Shown here: piece by piece, positions 13,311 through 27,236 of the stretch
How the letters are laid out: each line of letters opens with the position of its first letter
Numbering within the stretch: position 1 is the stretch's first letter
Source: Nymphaea colorata
Taxonomy: Eukaryota > Streptophyta > Magnoliopsida > Nymphaeales > Nymphaeaceae
Direction: 5' to 3'
Assembly (NCBI RefSeq): GCF_008831285.2
Contig: NC_045138.2
Span: 4,132,143 to 4,196,142 of the forward strand
DNA length: 64,000 bases
Notes under the pieces: generated by a model
Seen by the model: only the letters and a program-made list of their open reading frames with translations
Told to the model about the DNA's origin: nothing
The model's database searches: none
Position numbers and translations under genes: made by a program

Positions 13311-14498
13311 CTATAAAAGGAACATAAACTCAGAAACAAAATTCACATCCTCTTAGTAATGAAATTATAAGATTAGCATCTGTCCTCATAATTCTTGAAA
13401 CAAGTGTACTTCATCAACAAGCTATTAAAGAAGGAAACTGCCAGGACATCTTAACAGTGTAACAGCATACAATTAGCAAGAACCAACATCAAGGAAAATT
13501 ATAATACAAATTTACATACACTATAAACTATAAAGTTCTGTGGGAGCCAATAACGTTAAAAGACCAGGGTTACTTAAAAAATAACACTTCACGGAACTAG
13601 TTGATTCATTTACAAGACTAAGAGTAAGCAATTGTGGACAAGAGGAACTGCAAACTACGGCAAAGAATCCGCAAATGCAAAGGTAGCCTCTAATATGGCA
13701 AAAAATCGATTTACCATTGCATTAAAAAAAGGTTTCAGAAATCACTTCAACCACTACACAATAAAAAGCCAAAACAGGCAGAGGAACAATGGAAGTTTAT
13801 CATTCCTTTCTATTTCTCGCAATTTGAAGCTCAAGATCCCACACAAGAAAGAAACAAACTTATAACAAGAGAAATGGACACTCTGCCCTCATTCCATTTT
13901 TTTTGCATCAAGGAAGAAAATAGAAATGAAATAGAAGAAAAGAGAACACAAATTTTCGAGTATTGAAAGGAAAATCCAGAGTTATGAACAGCAGTTCGAA
14001 TAGTGGTAGAACTGTGGCTCCCCAGATAGCACGTCTGTTGAAAAGGGTCCCGAGGCAAGCTCCCGAAAACTGACCATAATCGTTTTGTATTGGCCCCAAA
14101 CAAGTTTTCTCTTGAACACTACATTATTAGTCTGGGCTCACACTTCTGCTTCACAAAGGTCGTGAATGAACACAAAAAAAATACTTCAACGGTGGCTGGA
14201 AACAGAAACATAAAACCCCAGAAAGAGCATGAGAAACAACTCAACACCCATTCCATGGCAATCTATTCAATCTATAATATACATTGCTGGAGAAAATGAA
14301 GGCTCAAAGACCCTCTTCAACCAACGAGAAAGGGAGGACTCTGAGCCCTCGACTTCAACTGCCGAAGAAAATAAGGCTCAGAGTGCTCGGCTGAAGAAAA
14401 ATGGCAGGGGGAGAGAGAGAAAGAGAGAAGAAGCAATGAGAGGGTAGCAGCCTTCTACTGACGGTGGGAAAATGATGGAGGGAAAGAGATAGAGTTAC

Positions 14499-14640
14499 CT
14501 TTCGCCGCTGCTGAGACGCTGCGCTGGTGAGAAAATCCCCACAGGCCACAGCAAGCCGCTGTTGAGAGGAAAAATAGTACCAAGAGGAAGAAGGGAAGCG
14601 AGATGAACGATGAAGTGCGCGGACCCTTGAACGAAGCCCT
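14499..14640 (-). other. RPL7: Probable untranslated first exon of RPL7
   Basis: The minus strand has a good donor, GCGGCGAAAG followed by GTAACTC, at 14499/14498. This fits an intron of about 1.19 kb ending at the TATAG acceptor just before the RPL7 start codon. Leader introns are common in plant ribosomal protein genes. The upstream end of the exon is a guess. Confidence 0.55.
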
Positions 14641-16600
14641 AACCGAACAACAAAAAAAATACCCACAAAAGGGAGGGGTCCGAATTTTTTTCTAGGAGAA
14701 TTTTCTCCGAATCCGACTAACGTTTTCTCCTTGTTTGATAACGTGGGAGGAAAAAGCGTCCACTCCCGCAACTCTTTCCTAGTTGCACAGTGTCTTTTTT
14801 CCTGTGCATCAAACGCCCATTACAGGGAAGGCGTTTTCTGAATTCTGTAAACTCTGAAAAAAAAAAAAAAGATGAACTTAGCTTGTGTACATGGGAGTAG
14901 CACAATTAGGTCAGGGTGATCGAAGATCCGTGGATTCAAAATCGAACCCTCCCTCATCTAAGTTCATGGTGTTTAACATGTCAAATCTATGCTATTAAAA
15001 TCCTCATTTTGAACAAATTGAGGATCTCCTAAAACACCTCTTTTTATGCAGTCTTAGATGATGTAAGATCTGATGTAAGATCTAATGCTATCCAATGCAA
15101 CCTTGTTAAGGGCCAATTGAGCATAAGCAGTGAATCTCCAATTCAAAACCTAGGCTACTCTTCCTACATTGTAAATGATGACAAGCACACCGGACACCCA
15201 AGTTTAAAAGTGTCTTATACTCATAAGTCCACATAAGTCCAATAACAGCATCGGATCTCAAAGGCCGAACATATTTAGTAAACCCAAGAATCAAACTCTC
15301 CCATCCAGCGAGGCAACCGATTCTTGACAAAATCACCCAAGTTTTGGGACTTAAATGGACCGGAAGGTCCCATGTCTGCAAAAACTTAATCATGGACCTG
15401 GGGATCCGGCCAACCCTATGTTTGAAACCCGAGCTCCGGCTTAACCTGGACCCACACAGTTACAATACAAAAATATTTTTTAAATATAAAATAATGTTTG
15501 TAATATAATTTGTTATTTTTAATAATAAAATATATATTATTAAAAAAATAAAAATAATATTTAAAAGTTTAAAAGTTATCGAACACAATCGAGCCCCTGT
15601 TGGATCGACCTGGAACGGTTTTTTAGGCCCGAGCCCAACCAAGCCGGGTACTGGGTTCCCGTCCCGATGCCCAGGTATACATGTAACCGTTTTCTTGTCA
15701 AAACTTATCTCGAACTTGTTAGAATTTTGTTCTTTTAATATCTTGAATAATAACGTTAGAGAATACACGAGTGTCTTACGCCTATATTTTCTGATGTCTT
15801 GAAAAAGTACCACAAGAATTTACACTTTAGGTGCTTTGTTGATTGCCGGAGACGTTAACATCTTCAACAATAAAAACCGATAGATCATGACGTCCACCTT
15901 CCAAAGGGTTGGATTTGCTCAAAAGGTTCAGAAAATATTAACATCTGATTGACACAATTGGAAGGACTAGAATTTTTAAAAATGATATAACATCGGATTT
16001 AAATGAGAATGATTTACATTCTGTCTTAAATCAGATTTGTTTTTGAGTTCAGTCTCAGCTTTAATTTTTAAATAACGTCCTGTATTTAATTTCATACATT
16101 TCGAAAGTCAGCTTTCAATATATAATGGAATGGTTTGGACTCAATAGTTTATTTAAAAGTCGAATTGGGTTGTGAATTTAAAGTAGGAATTAGGAATGGC
16201 ATCAAATTAAAATTTAGAATTCAAAGTACTCACTTCATTCATATTTGAATAAAATTTGAACCTAAATATATGAATGCTTTCTTCATTCATATTCGAATCA
16301 AATTTAGACCTAAATATATGAATATCTGAAAAATTAGATACCACAAGTTGATAGATCCCATCCGTTTACATCCCTACAGTGTCGCCGTTCCGAAAAGGAA
16401 AAAATTGCCTTGTAAGTGCAATGAACTCCATTAGCTTAAAAAAAATAGGATCAAATTCATTTTGCAATTCAAATTTTAGTAAAACAAAGAATTCCAAGAC
16501 TCGCAGACATGAAAGAATCGGAGTTTTCAACATAGCATAGGCCAAAGCATACATAGGACCTCAGCGACATACTAGCAGCAGAGTTTCTGCTCTCTAAAAG
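14641..16600. other. Intergenic DNA with degenerate repeats
   Basis: Holds the probable RPL7 promoter side, then AT-rich DNA. A block at 15400-15690 is richer in GC, with GGGCC-type words (CCCGAGCCCAACCAAGCCGG) like those near 11.4 and 38.1 kb. The short frames at 15106-15393 and 15460-15813 have no recognisable domain. Confidence 0.5.
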
Positions 16601-16762
16601 ACTATTTGGCAATAGGAATAGTATGTTACTGTTTCATGTATTCATGCTTACGCTAACAGTTTGGCACGATACAAAAAGATTGTTTGGCAATAATAATAGT
16701 ATGTTTCTATTCTATTTATCTAAAACAATACATACCGTTCCTGTTGCCAAATGCCTCCTTAA
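16601..16762. mobile_element. hAT-like MITE with TTTGGCAA ends
   Basis: The left end GACTATTTGGCAATAGGAAT and the reverse complement of the right end, GAGGCATTTGGCAACAGGAA, form imperfect terminal inverted repeats of about 28 bp. The left terminus is repeated inside at about 16678 (GATTGTTTGGCAATAATAAT), suggesting a nested or tandem copy. No exact target duplication was found. Confidence 0.6.
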
Positions 16763-17657
16763 GAAATGCATCTAAGCCTCGCCATCTAACAAAAGTTAGA
16801 ACTGACCAACCATTGAATGTACTTTGACTTACAGCATTCAGATTCTGTAAATTAGATCAGATACATGGCCAATAAACATAAGTCTGGTCAGTGTAATCAG
16901 ATTGCAATTGGTTTGAAAAAATGACCAGCCGCGTCAGGACTCGGGCATCCGATCTTGAGCTGATGAATCTAACCAGCTGATTACATTTGCACGAGGTAAA
17001 CGCATCAGTTTTGTACCCAATTTGGGAAGTAGAGCGCCATAAACAGAAAAACCAGGCTCCTCCATTTGTCCTATCTGATGTTAATAGATAGCAATCGGAA
17101 AAAATAAATATGAATCAACACATAGATTGCAGCTGGCACTTCCCTTATCAGGGAAAATTGTTAGTTGACAATGTTCAAAGGAGAGCAGGCAATACATATG
17201 GAGAAGATGATTAGGAACCATGGATGGAAATGGGAGATCCAGAATTCCATTAACCTTTAACAGTTCAACCCCCTTTCCATGCAGCGCACGGAGCCATAGT
17301 TTTTGACAAGTCTGATTCTAACCACTATCTACAGGAAAAAATACTGATTCTGATCCCGTTTTGGGAGAAAGCAGATCATCATCAAGAGTCTAGCTATCTT
17401 CTCCGAATGTCACTGGTGAATGGTTAAAGCGTCCAACTTAAACAGATGTTAAGAAGATGAATCATCAGAAGTTTGTTAGCAGATCCTTAAAACATGAGGA
17501 TTATCTGTGCAGGTTTGATTTGTACAGGCTCCGCAGTACGTATGCACATCTTTGAAACAAAGAAAGTGGAACCAATCTGTCATTAAAAGTCAGTCATCCC
17601 ATTATTCCAAAAAAAATGTAGCCCACCTTGTCAACACCCTGTCAAGCCTTCGGCAAA
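16763..17657. other. Downstream flank of the XRCC4-like gene
   Basis: No coding signal was recognised. It should include the 3' UTR of the minus-strand gene ending at 17658. The polyadenylation point could not be fixed. Confidence 0.45.
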
Positions 17658-20600
17658 TCAGTTGTCAGCATCTCCACCCACGTCAGATAAGATAGCACCT
17701 CTTGACTTGTTAGTTCTGCAGGGGAAAAACCATTGTAAAAAGATAAGAAAATAATATGCCAAACTTTGGTACTTAACAATATCTCCTGTTTACCGGTGTA
17801 CAGTTGGAAATGCTTTGTGTTTCCCACTTGTGGACTGGGAAGGTGCCTTCTGGTTGTCAACTTGATTATCTGCACAAAAATGGGAATTGAAACAAGGCTT
17901 GAGGAATATCATTCATTGGCATCACCAACTCAGGTAAAAAAAGTTTCATCAACCGAAAGTAGTCAGTTAACAAAGCACACATACCGAAAGTAAAAATTTT
18001 ACATCTTCCTGATTCTCCAATCCATAAGGATGATATACACGGTTTGTTTAGGATCCACGATAACTAAAGACAGCCTAGAGAACAAATTTTAGGTTCGTTC
18101 ATTCAAAAATCAGATGGATCAACTGAATCACTCAAATCTCCCATACGTCAAACCAAAGAAAAAGAAAACGACCAAAGGACCAGTTTCTCAAACATGTGTA
18201 GCAAACTTGCAATTCTCAGAATAAAATAAATATTTAGAAAGAAAAAAATAAAAGAAGCATAGTCTGTATGAGAAACTTAACGACATACACTTAAATAAAC
18301 CATGAAACTAAAATATCATTGGCAGTGAAGGATGGACGAGACACTGACCAGTAAAAAATTATTTCTACTGAATATACTCAAGAAGAGGAATCAAGTAATC
18401 ATTTAAGTCATATAAATGATTTGCATGACGATTCTCATTTTCCAGTATCTATGTGCCATGATTTCTCAATGTGATTATAACTTACCCCATCTACAAGGTG
18501 AGTCCTTGATGAGTCCTATTTCCCCACTCCTGTTACTCCAAAGTCCAAAGTCCAAACTAGACCATCAGAAATCATTTCCCAGTTTGCCCCAAAAGTCTCG
18601 GCCAACTTACTTTGCCCTATTCGATTCTCACTTTGCCCCAGAAGGTCATTTCTTCCTTCCTTTAGCTACACTCTATACTTCTTGAAACTGTTAAGCACTG
18701 AGTTTTTTCCCAAATGTTCCTGATATTTTTCTTCCAGGGACATAGCTGAGGCTGACTGGAACATAAGGATATCCCAGAGATAATATAAATTATCCTGCTT
18801 GCTACTATTTATCACAGATACAAGTATCCACTGCCAAATTCCATAGATAGTCGGTTGCTTGTTTTTGCTCCTAAACCACATTGAGAGAAAAAGCCATCCA
18901 AGGCATATCGTAGAAATAGGATTTGGGAATCAAATTGGCGCATTCAGCAATACAGCGGCTCAATCAGTTATAATCAGAAAATATATTTAAAAAATTAGAT
19001 TTTTTTGAAAAAAAATAGATGAAAAATTATATAAAAGTTAGTTAAAATAAGAAAACTCTTAAAACATTTAAAAACAACTAAAAATTTAACATGTGGCATT
19101 CTTTGAATCGGCCACTGAATTGAATGAATCAATTCTGATTACACTGATCCAAAGCATGGAAGTCTCAGTTGCACGATATAGCATGAAAGTCTCAATTCCA
19201 TTGTGTATAAAAATGTTTCTTCATGTGCATTTTTTCCATTTGTGGATATAAGGCAATATAATATAACTTTTATGTTTTAACACAGAACAAAACAACATTA
19301 ATGACACTCATGAAATTTTTTATACTGCTAAAAGTATTGAAAGACACAGCTATTCAAGAAAAGTTTTACCTTCCTTGCATTGGAAGAAAAGTTTTACCTT
19401 CCACCTAAATATGAATTTAGCATCCTAATGTTCATGTACCAGAAAAAACATTCTACGATTCAAAATTTCTAACAGCAATTTGGCTTTGCAAGCAGATAAC
19501 TCACCTACAGAGGTTTCCAAGCTACTGAGAGAAACAGAATCAGAAGACTTGGAATCTGATGCCGTCAATTTGCGAGCTTTTCTTTGATTGGAGCAAGCAA
19601 GTTGATCTTTCAAAGCCTCATTTTTACCCTATGAAGAAAACAGAGGCCTCAGCCAATTGGAGGATATGGCCCTTAGACATAAGACTTACATTATCAACTC
19701 ATGATATGATTGAACTAGCAGTACAAAACAAGTATCTTTGTAACAGCAGTGCCCATGACTAGCAGTAGCACCTTCACATCTTGCATTGACACACTACCAC
19801 AAGAAAAGAATTGCCTTTGACATGGCAAAAAGGGTCTAAAGACGAGCCACATACTGACGTTATTATGTATCCATGCAACTACACAAGCCACCATCAGCTT
19901 CCGAGTTCTGACCATAGCAGAGACAAAACTTCATAAGTAGTGCCTTGCTACTTCAAGATGGTGCAAACCCTACCCGACCCAGCATCTCTGACATGCACAG
20001 GATCATGTTCATATATAACTATGAGATGGAGTTCACAAGGTGTACAAGGTGCCAAAATGGTATTTCTAGCAGCATTTTCACAAATTTATCCCCATATGTT
20101 CAGGACCATCCAATATATAGGAATTGACTGTTGAATTATAAACCCTTCAAAAAACCATGAATTTATAGGTTTTAAATTTTAGGAAAATCTTTAGACTATT
20201 GTCTTGTAAATAAGATACCCATTTCACATGTTTCAACCAAACGATTCATGAAAAAGTTGGTCTGAAAATGAGCACGTCAATTACATCTAGTAGTGTTTGT
20301 GTGTGAACCTGCAAATAGCAGTAACACATTCTCTATGGGTACAGAATCACCTTTTCAGCTGAAAGCATAGTTGTCAATTGAACTGTTTGTCTCTGCTCTG
20401 CTGACACACAAGACAAATGAAGAAATTGTTATTCTAAATTTTACAAGTGCAGACAAGCATGCAATAAGTATAGATACCAGAAGCAGGTTAGAAAAAAAAT
20501 AAGAACAAACGAAATGACAGAACTGGACAACTAGAACAATGAAAGAGATGCATAGCAAAAGTGAGCACTTACAACTGCCTACTTTAAAAAACTAGCTGAC

Positions 20601-23600
20601 ATCCAACACATACCTTTCCTATTTATGCATTAGTTATTCTTGGCCTAAGAAACATGTGGACTTTCATTTCGCCAATTCAAATGGCTAAAATGGTGTACAA
20701 TAAATCCTTTAGCAAAAGAGTGTTAGTTATCTCATGAGAAACACAAAACAAGTTATTTCCACTTTAGGCAGATATCTGAAATGTACCCAGGTAACACAAG
20801 TGCTTATCTGTAGCAACAAAAAATGTGTGAGGTCCTATGTAAGTCTAGTTATGTACTATGGTGAATTTCTCAAAAAATATCTTCACCCATAGAAAGGAAA
20901 TAGAAGAGATTCAAAAAACAGAGGGAAAAGGGAAAGATGTTTTTATTTAAGTTTCGGTCTCTCATATCCTATGTTGTCAAGGCACCAAGGCACTGCCTGG
21001 CCACCAGGTAACGCCTAGGGCCTAGGTGTGCCTAGGCAAAAAAAGGCATCCGATTTTCTTTAATTAATTTTTTTAGGTATGTCAACTATTTCATAAAAAA
21101 AATATGTAATTACTGACTGAACTGTAAGCTTCTGTTCCAGGTGTGCCTATCACCACTAACACAGACGTGTAGTACAAAAATGTAAAACATGCAGAACTGT
21201 TTTGCTCTTGTTTACATATTAGAAAACTGTTCTGTTCTGTTCTAGCCAATACCTTAGTTTGATGCACAAAAGAAGGCACATCATTCTTGTTTACACTGGA
21301 CACAATACATACTGGACACAATGCCTGCATTTCTTAGGATGAGATCCTGTCAGAATCCAATGCCAGACACATACCTCAAACATTCTGACTGTAAAACAAC
21401 AGTTTCTCTAGATAAAGTACCGCAATAGAAAAACTAAATATGAATTCTGGTGTAAATAACTGTATATGCTGCTATGAATTGGAATCCATTTTATATAGGA
21501 CCTTATAGACTATTTCATTTGAATCCTTTCAAACAAAGATCGTATCAAATCAGCACATATAATATACATTACAACAGACTGTACATATAACATACAATAT
21601 ACATTATAACAGCTTGTACAAATCAGTACATACCTTTCCATGGACTAGGCGTGCTGATGCCTAGTCCAGCCTAGGCAAATGTGCATACATGTGGGAAAAT
21701 ATGAATGTGCATGTATATACACGTGAGCAAATGTGAATGTGTGACTGTTTTTGGTAAAAGCCAATTGCTCTATGTTCTCTTTACATGGAATCCAGTGTTA
21801 CAAATAATATATACTTATCAAGTAACTGTATTTACTTATAAATTATGCCAACTATGTAAACTGATGAGCAGAAAGCAACCCATGATATCAAAAATTGAAA
21901 CATTCTTATGCAACCTCACAATAGTTAAATCACATTTGCCACCTCAAACTTGAGCCAGGATTGATTCTAAACAGCTAAAGGGACAAGCCCAAATAAGATA
22001 TGTTCATTAAATCACTCGGGCTCAATGCTGACAATCACAACCTAATTTCAAGCAACTCAAGTAAATTAGTAAACTGATTACATGCTTGTTCTGTTTGTTC
22101 AGTTCACCTTCCCAGCCCTAATTTAACATTAGAATTTAGATGACCTGAAACAGGAAAAGCATGGAAAAAGAAAAACTTTACATATGTTTGTAACTCAAGA
22201 AAGCCCTTCTTTTAATAAATTCCCAGAGTTCCAGGTGACAGATTAGTATCATGCAAACAAATTCACAAAAATTACAGAAGACTAGTGTTATAAATTACCA
22301 TATGCGTTGCCAGAAAATACAATGTTTATAACAGTGAACTGTCCAACATTTAACTAAAATTTTTCCTCAATGTGCATAGAATAGTAGCTTCTCTCTCATG
22401 ATCAAAGAATTATGGCTAATCCTATCGTGAAGGCAAATTGTAAGTAAAATATTCATTATCATAAGAACAGAAAAGGCGATTTGCAGAAAGCAATATTAAC
22501 ACAGAAGAATTTCCAGAGGTGATTGGCAAAGAATACATTTTCAAGAAGAAAAATTAACCACCTCTAGCAACATCTTTGCATTTCTTCTTGTAGCTCCTGT
22601 ACAGTTCAATTGCGATAAACGCAATAGCATCCTTTGCACTGGACTCTGGAACTCTCTCAAGAGGTATAGAAATGCGAGGCATTCCTTTAGACACCTGAGC
22701 TGTTAGCTTTGCAAATCTGGCACCTAAACGGTACAAATGCACAAAAAGAAGATATCAGATGCCACCTGACTGGTTAACTATGATCTGTTTGAGCACCATG
22801 ACGCATACGAGCATATGAACTTAAGCCGCTCTAAGCAACAGATATGTACATTTGAGGAATAACTAGCAAACAACTTAGCAATGATATCATCCTCAATCAA
22901 CAAAAATGGAAAACAAGGGAGCTAAATTAACAGATAGATCAATCCGAACCTGAAGGAAAAGGAAAAGTTCTATTATCAGTTTCCAGAAAAAAACCTTTTA
23001 ACTTGTCAACCCTCTCATTTTTGCTTGAACGAATTGTCACAGAAATTAATAAAGCATACTTCAATTCACACAAAAAATAGTTCAGCCACCAATGACAAGT
23101 TCAGCAAACAAGTATAGCTGACTGCTAGTAATAAAGTAACTTGCAGAAAAGTGATCATAAACAAGACATTAGTTAGAAAAATGATCCCCAGGGCTTCAAG
23201 CTAGTTCTCTTTACATACCCTACAAAGTCAGATGTATAACAGGAAACAACACAGTAATATAACTGCATAATTCATCTGCTAATCTATTGTCCTTTTGTTG
23301 AATTGATGATCAGAGGGCAAATAATTGAAAGATATTCCTGAAAAGAATAGAAGAAATACTGGTAACTTCAATCCATACTTATAAACATGCCAAATTCTTG
23401 AATTATTGAATGATAAAGCTACATATCCACATACAAAAAAATTCCAAGGAAATTACCCTACTCCCAAAAACTTGAAATGCCCTGGTGGATTTTGGTAACT
23501 TTCAAGTTTAAACTGTCACACAACTTCCAAGGATTGCCAAAGAAATTATATTTATCAAAACAGACTTTTCGCCTTTCCATAAAGTCATATCAACCCCCGG

Positions 23601-26600
23601 TTGCAGTCCTTTCCTTATCAAGGCAACAGCATTAAATGCTACCTGCCTGCCCCATAATGCATGAGCTGAACTTTGATTGCAAAGAGGGAAACCTCCTTTT
23701 AGTATATGATTTATGAGACCATTTCCACTATTCTGGAGAGAGAGAGAGAGAGAAGGTTGCCAGCCACAGATACTTTCCAGAATTTCTTTCTCAAAAAAGA
23801 AAAGGTTTCCGAATTATCATGAGACATTCTTTTACTAAGAATATTCAAAGAATAAGATCCTTGTCTTACTCCCAAAACTTTGAGATGCCAAGGTGGATTT
23901 TGGGAATTTTAGAGTTTAAAATGCCATACAACTTCCAGGGATGCCAGAGAAGCTCTACTAATTTTAAAAGGGACTTTCAGCCTTTTCATAAAGCCATATC
24001 AAATAAAATGGAAAAAAATAGATATGTATCCGTGCAACTACACAAGCCATATCAAATAAAATGAAAGTGCCACATAAAGCTATATTTATCCAAGGATCCC
24101 GCTTTTCTTATTTAACTTAAGTAACATTAAATGCTTAAATTTCTATTTATCATTCTGCGATATGGTTTACATGATTCATACTGATACTTTATGTCTTTTA
24201 TCATCTTTGGACTTTAAAGGTTATGTTTTTATACTTATTGATGTTATTTAAGTCAATTAACTCTGTCAACTGGTCTTAAAACCTTTAGGCCTTCACTGAC
24301 TTTTCTGACTTCCACTGTTGACAAATTAGATCCCGACTTTTGCAAGCTTAATAACCCTGACCACTATGCCTAACTCTCTTGATGGAGTATTTTCTTAAAG
24401 CACTTGCCAAAGATAGAGGTAGACATGGGGCCAAGGTGGTCATACATACATGTACATACTATGTACACATAATATGTATGTCTCGTGTCTATGTCACTTG
24501 AGTGCGGGGTGCGGGTGCTGGTGTGGGTGTGGATGCAGCAATTTTTCATAAAAAAAGATTCGGTGCGGGTGTAGCAAGTGTGTATATGTCTGTGTGTATA
24601 TATATATGTACATAAAATTATAAATCATTATATATGTATATAAAATTATAAATCATTTGTTACATAGTTATTTAACTGTTTGGTAGCCTTATTTATTTAT
24701 ATTTATATATAATTTTTGTTGTATTAAAGATAATTTAGTTATGTACAAATTTAAAATGGTTAGTTTTGACCAGGTTGGGTTGACTGAACCGAAAGTGCTG
24801 TGTTAGCACCAACACCAGTGTCAACATGGGTGCGGCAGCCATTTAGAAGCACCCATGTGACATAGGTGTGAGTGAGTGAGTGTGTGTGTGTGTGTCTGTT
24901 AATATTGGACTCAAAAGATAGGATGTTTTAATCCAATTGAAACAAGCTCAAAAGTTGAACTTATAAATCCAAATTGAGTTAACAGTGAAAAGAAAATGAA
25001 ATATCCTATACACTACAATTCCTTTTACACCAAATAACAAAGAAAATAAAAGAAAGAAATTGACACATAGAATTTTGGGGGTTTGCACTTATGGAACCCG
25101 GCTGCACCAAGTCACAAGTATGGATAATATTTTAAACAATGAAAATGAAAAAAGCAGCAAATTTATCTTCCACAGATCCTTGGATTCTTTCGACATTTTA
25201 ACAGACATTGCAAATTTTCACCAATGTTTTTGTAAAAAAGTTAGCAAACAACCTCATAATTTCTTAATGTTTATTTTTTATATTTTTTTACTTTTTCAGT
25301 TCTCAAGATTCTTCCGACAAAACAAACTTTTCAAATTAATGCCTGAGAAATATTCACCAATAAAAGCTGGTTTATTTATTACTACGGCTGCACCCAGTTT
25401 ATGCTACTGTTTCATATGCAACATTCTAACTGTTACATCAGCTTTTGACTAAGGTATAACCTAAACTGGCAACATCCTTCCCAAGCTATTCAAGGGATCC
25501 CCTTCCTCTCCAATAACAAGACGGTCCTATCAGGTCGTCAACTACTTTAAAATCTGGGTCCTATATAACATATAATTGTGCAAACACAAGACAGGAAGAA
25601 TGGGAAAAGGAGTAAGAGCAATACCATCCGACTTTGCAGGTCCTTCCAGCATAAGCTTAACATTACTCGATGATATAGAACTCACAAGATAATTTAGAAA
25701 GTCAAGCCATGAACCACCAACTCCAACATCATCTTTCTGAATAGGAACAGAAAAATAGTGAAACACCTTAGTTCCATAACCAGGAAAGCCATAACTAAGC
25801 AAGTTGTTCCTCAACCAGAATGGATCAGTATCAGTGCTACCCTAGAAGTTATAAAATGAAAGTTTATCAAATGAAACACCAAGTAATGGCTAATGAAATA
25901 GCTAGATTTAGACCATTGTTTTGAGATGGACTTAAAATCCTAGTGAGGTTGAATGCCTGCCACTTTCAGGCAGTTTGATACATAAAATCTTATGGCTTTC
26001 TAAAAGAACACAAGGAAAGAGAAAAAGCACTTAACTGTACCATTTCTAAATAAGTCACATAAGAAAATAAACTTCTTATCTTTGCTTAAAAATATTTGCT
26101 ATTTAAATGTTTTGTATATCTTTTATCATGAAATCTAAGAGTGATGACCTGTCAGGTTCATGTGAATAAAAATAAAAAAATAATTGTGTCATTGCATTTG
26201 AACTTTTGAATAGAGTTCCATGACAGAGCCTCATACAATGGCATGGTAATAATTCCACAGAAATATGCCGAAGCTCTTCAAACGAAAGTGGCTTATCATG
26301 CTTATAGGGGAAAAGAAGCAAAACCATCATCCTTTTTAATGTGTTTCTTCCATGTATTTCCTGCCAACTGATAAAACTAAGACTGGCATATTCCAAGAAG
26401 ACAAGGACATCCTTTAGGTCATAATTACAGATATACAAAAGATGTGTGAATCCATAGGAGATGTGACAAGAAGGCTGTAAAAAGTTGTAAGGAGGGGATG
26501 ATCTTGATGCACTTGTGTAAGTGAGAGAAAAAATGCAGAAGGCTGTAAAAAGCAAGACATCAACAATAAACTACATAAAAATGAACTTGAAGAATGGTAA

Positions 26601-27236
26601 CTCAGTGAGAAGGTCATTATAATATGCCTTATAAATTTACAGTACAGAAAATGCGCACTGAAATAAAGTATAGGAAGAGAGGCAGAAATTAAGATAAAGA
26701 GACAAGCGGTAGGAAACTTAATAGGTGACAAGGAATTAATTAACAAAAACAAACTACGAAGCACGACAGAGGAAGCGTGAGCTTTGATTAACATAAATCA
26801 AGCATCACACTAATGAGAGACAAGTCCCTCTTCGGAAGAAGAGTTTCCTGCATGTCGGCAGTTGAGACAGCTACTTGTAAAAAACATAAACAAGAAACGC
26901 TATCATACTATTTCGTGAACAAATAACTAAGAACATTTGCCTACAAAAAACCATGAAAAAAAAAAATCTACCCTGAGTACTTCCCAGAACAAAACAAGAT
27001 AGAGAGAGAGAGAGATGTGAAAAAGAAAAATTACTCACCAAGTCTTCAAGATGTTGAACAGTACGGATGGCTTGGAATGTGTTGGAATGAAAATCTGTGA
27101 CCTGTACGCATAATCTTGATTGGTCTAAAGCACGAACGTGAAAAACGTACTCCCGCAAAGGAATAGAGCTTGCACTCGACCACTCGGGTTCACATTCCCC
27201 AAAAATGGCCTCGAATCCCTTAAAATTATTCGCCAT
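17658..27236 (-). CDS. XRCC4/XLF/PAXX-like coiled-coil protein, seven exons
   Basis: Exons on the minus strand are 27236-27039, 25841-25625, 22723-22562, 20400-20351, 19628-19505, 17869-17794 and 17715-17658. All introns are GT-AG, and phases close to 885 nt, giving 294 residues. Exon 3 could instead end at 22559, adding one residue. Residues 1 to about 165 look like a compact beta-rich head (YVFHVRALDQSRLCVQVTDF, GGSWLDFLNYLVSSI, KLMLEGPAKSDG, GMPRISIPLERV). A helix follows (AKDAIAFIAIELYRSYKKK), then a charged coiled-coil stretch through exons 4-5 (TVQLTTMLSAEKGKNEALKD) and a Ser-rich linker. The tail is basic then acidic (RRTNKSRGAILSDVGGDADN). This order of parts, and the tail in particular, recalls XRCC4-superfamily scaffolds of non-homologous end joining, PAXX most of all. 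If so it is nuclear and works with Ku and ligase IV. The exon structure is well supported. The family assignment is inference from remembered motifs. Confidence 0.72.
20975..21685. repeat. CCTAGGC-ended repeat in intron of XRCC4-like gene
   Basis: The left part holds CAAGGCACCAAGGCACTGCC and GCCTAGGTGTGCCTAGGC. The right part holds GACTAGGCGTGCTGATGCCT and AGCCTAGGC. The inverted arrangement of CCTAGGC words suggests a TIR-type mini-element in intron 3. A related block occurs at about 51480-51760 in the TOM1-like gene. Confidence 0.5.
24489..24865. mobile_element. TIR mini-element, CTATGTCAC family, copy 1
   Basis: The left end CTATGTCACTTGAGTGCGGG and the reverse complement of the right end, CTATGTCACATGGGTGCTTC, are inverted repeats. 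Inside are GTGCGGGTG words and TATA/TGTG microsatellite. It lies in the intron between exons 2 and 3 of the XRCC4-like gene. A second copy is at 43516-43847. No clean target duplication was seen. Confidence 0.65.

Noticed and set aside
13632-14447. Several short plus-strand frames in the RPL7 leader intron
   Set aside because: They are A-rich, lack domains and oppose a well-supported intron.
26103-26794. Overlapping minus-strand frames of 126-150 codons in the first intron of the XRCC4-like gene
   Set aside because: No recognisable domain, low-complexity composition, and they lie inside an intron whose flanking exons join in phase.
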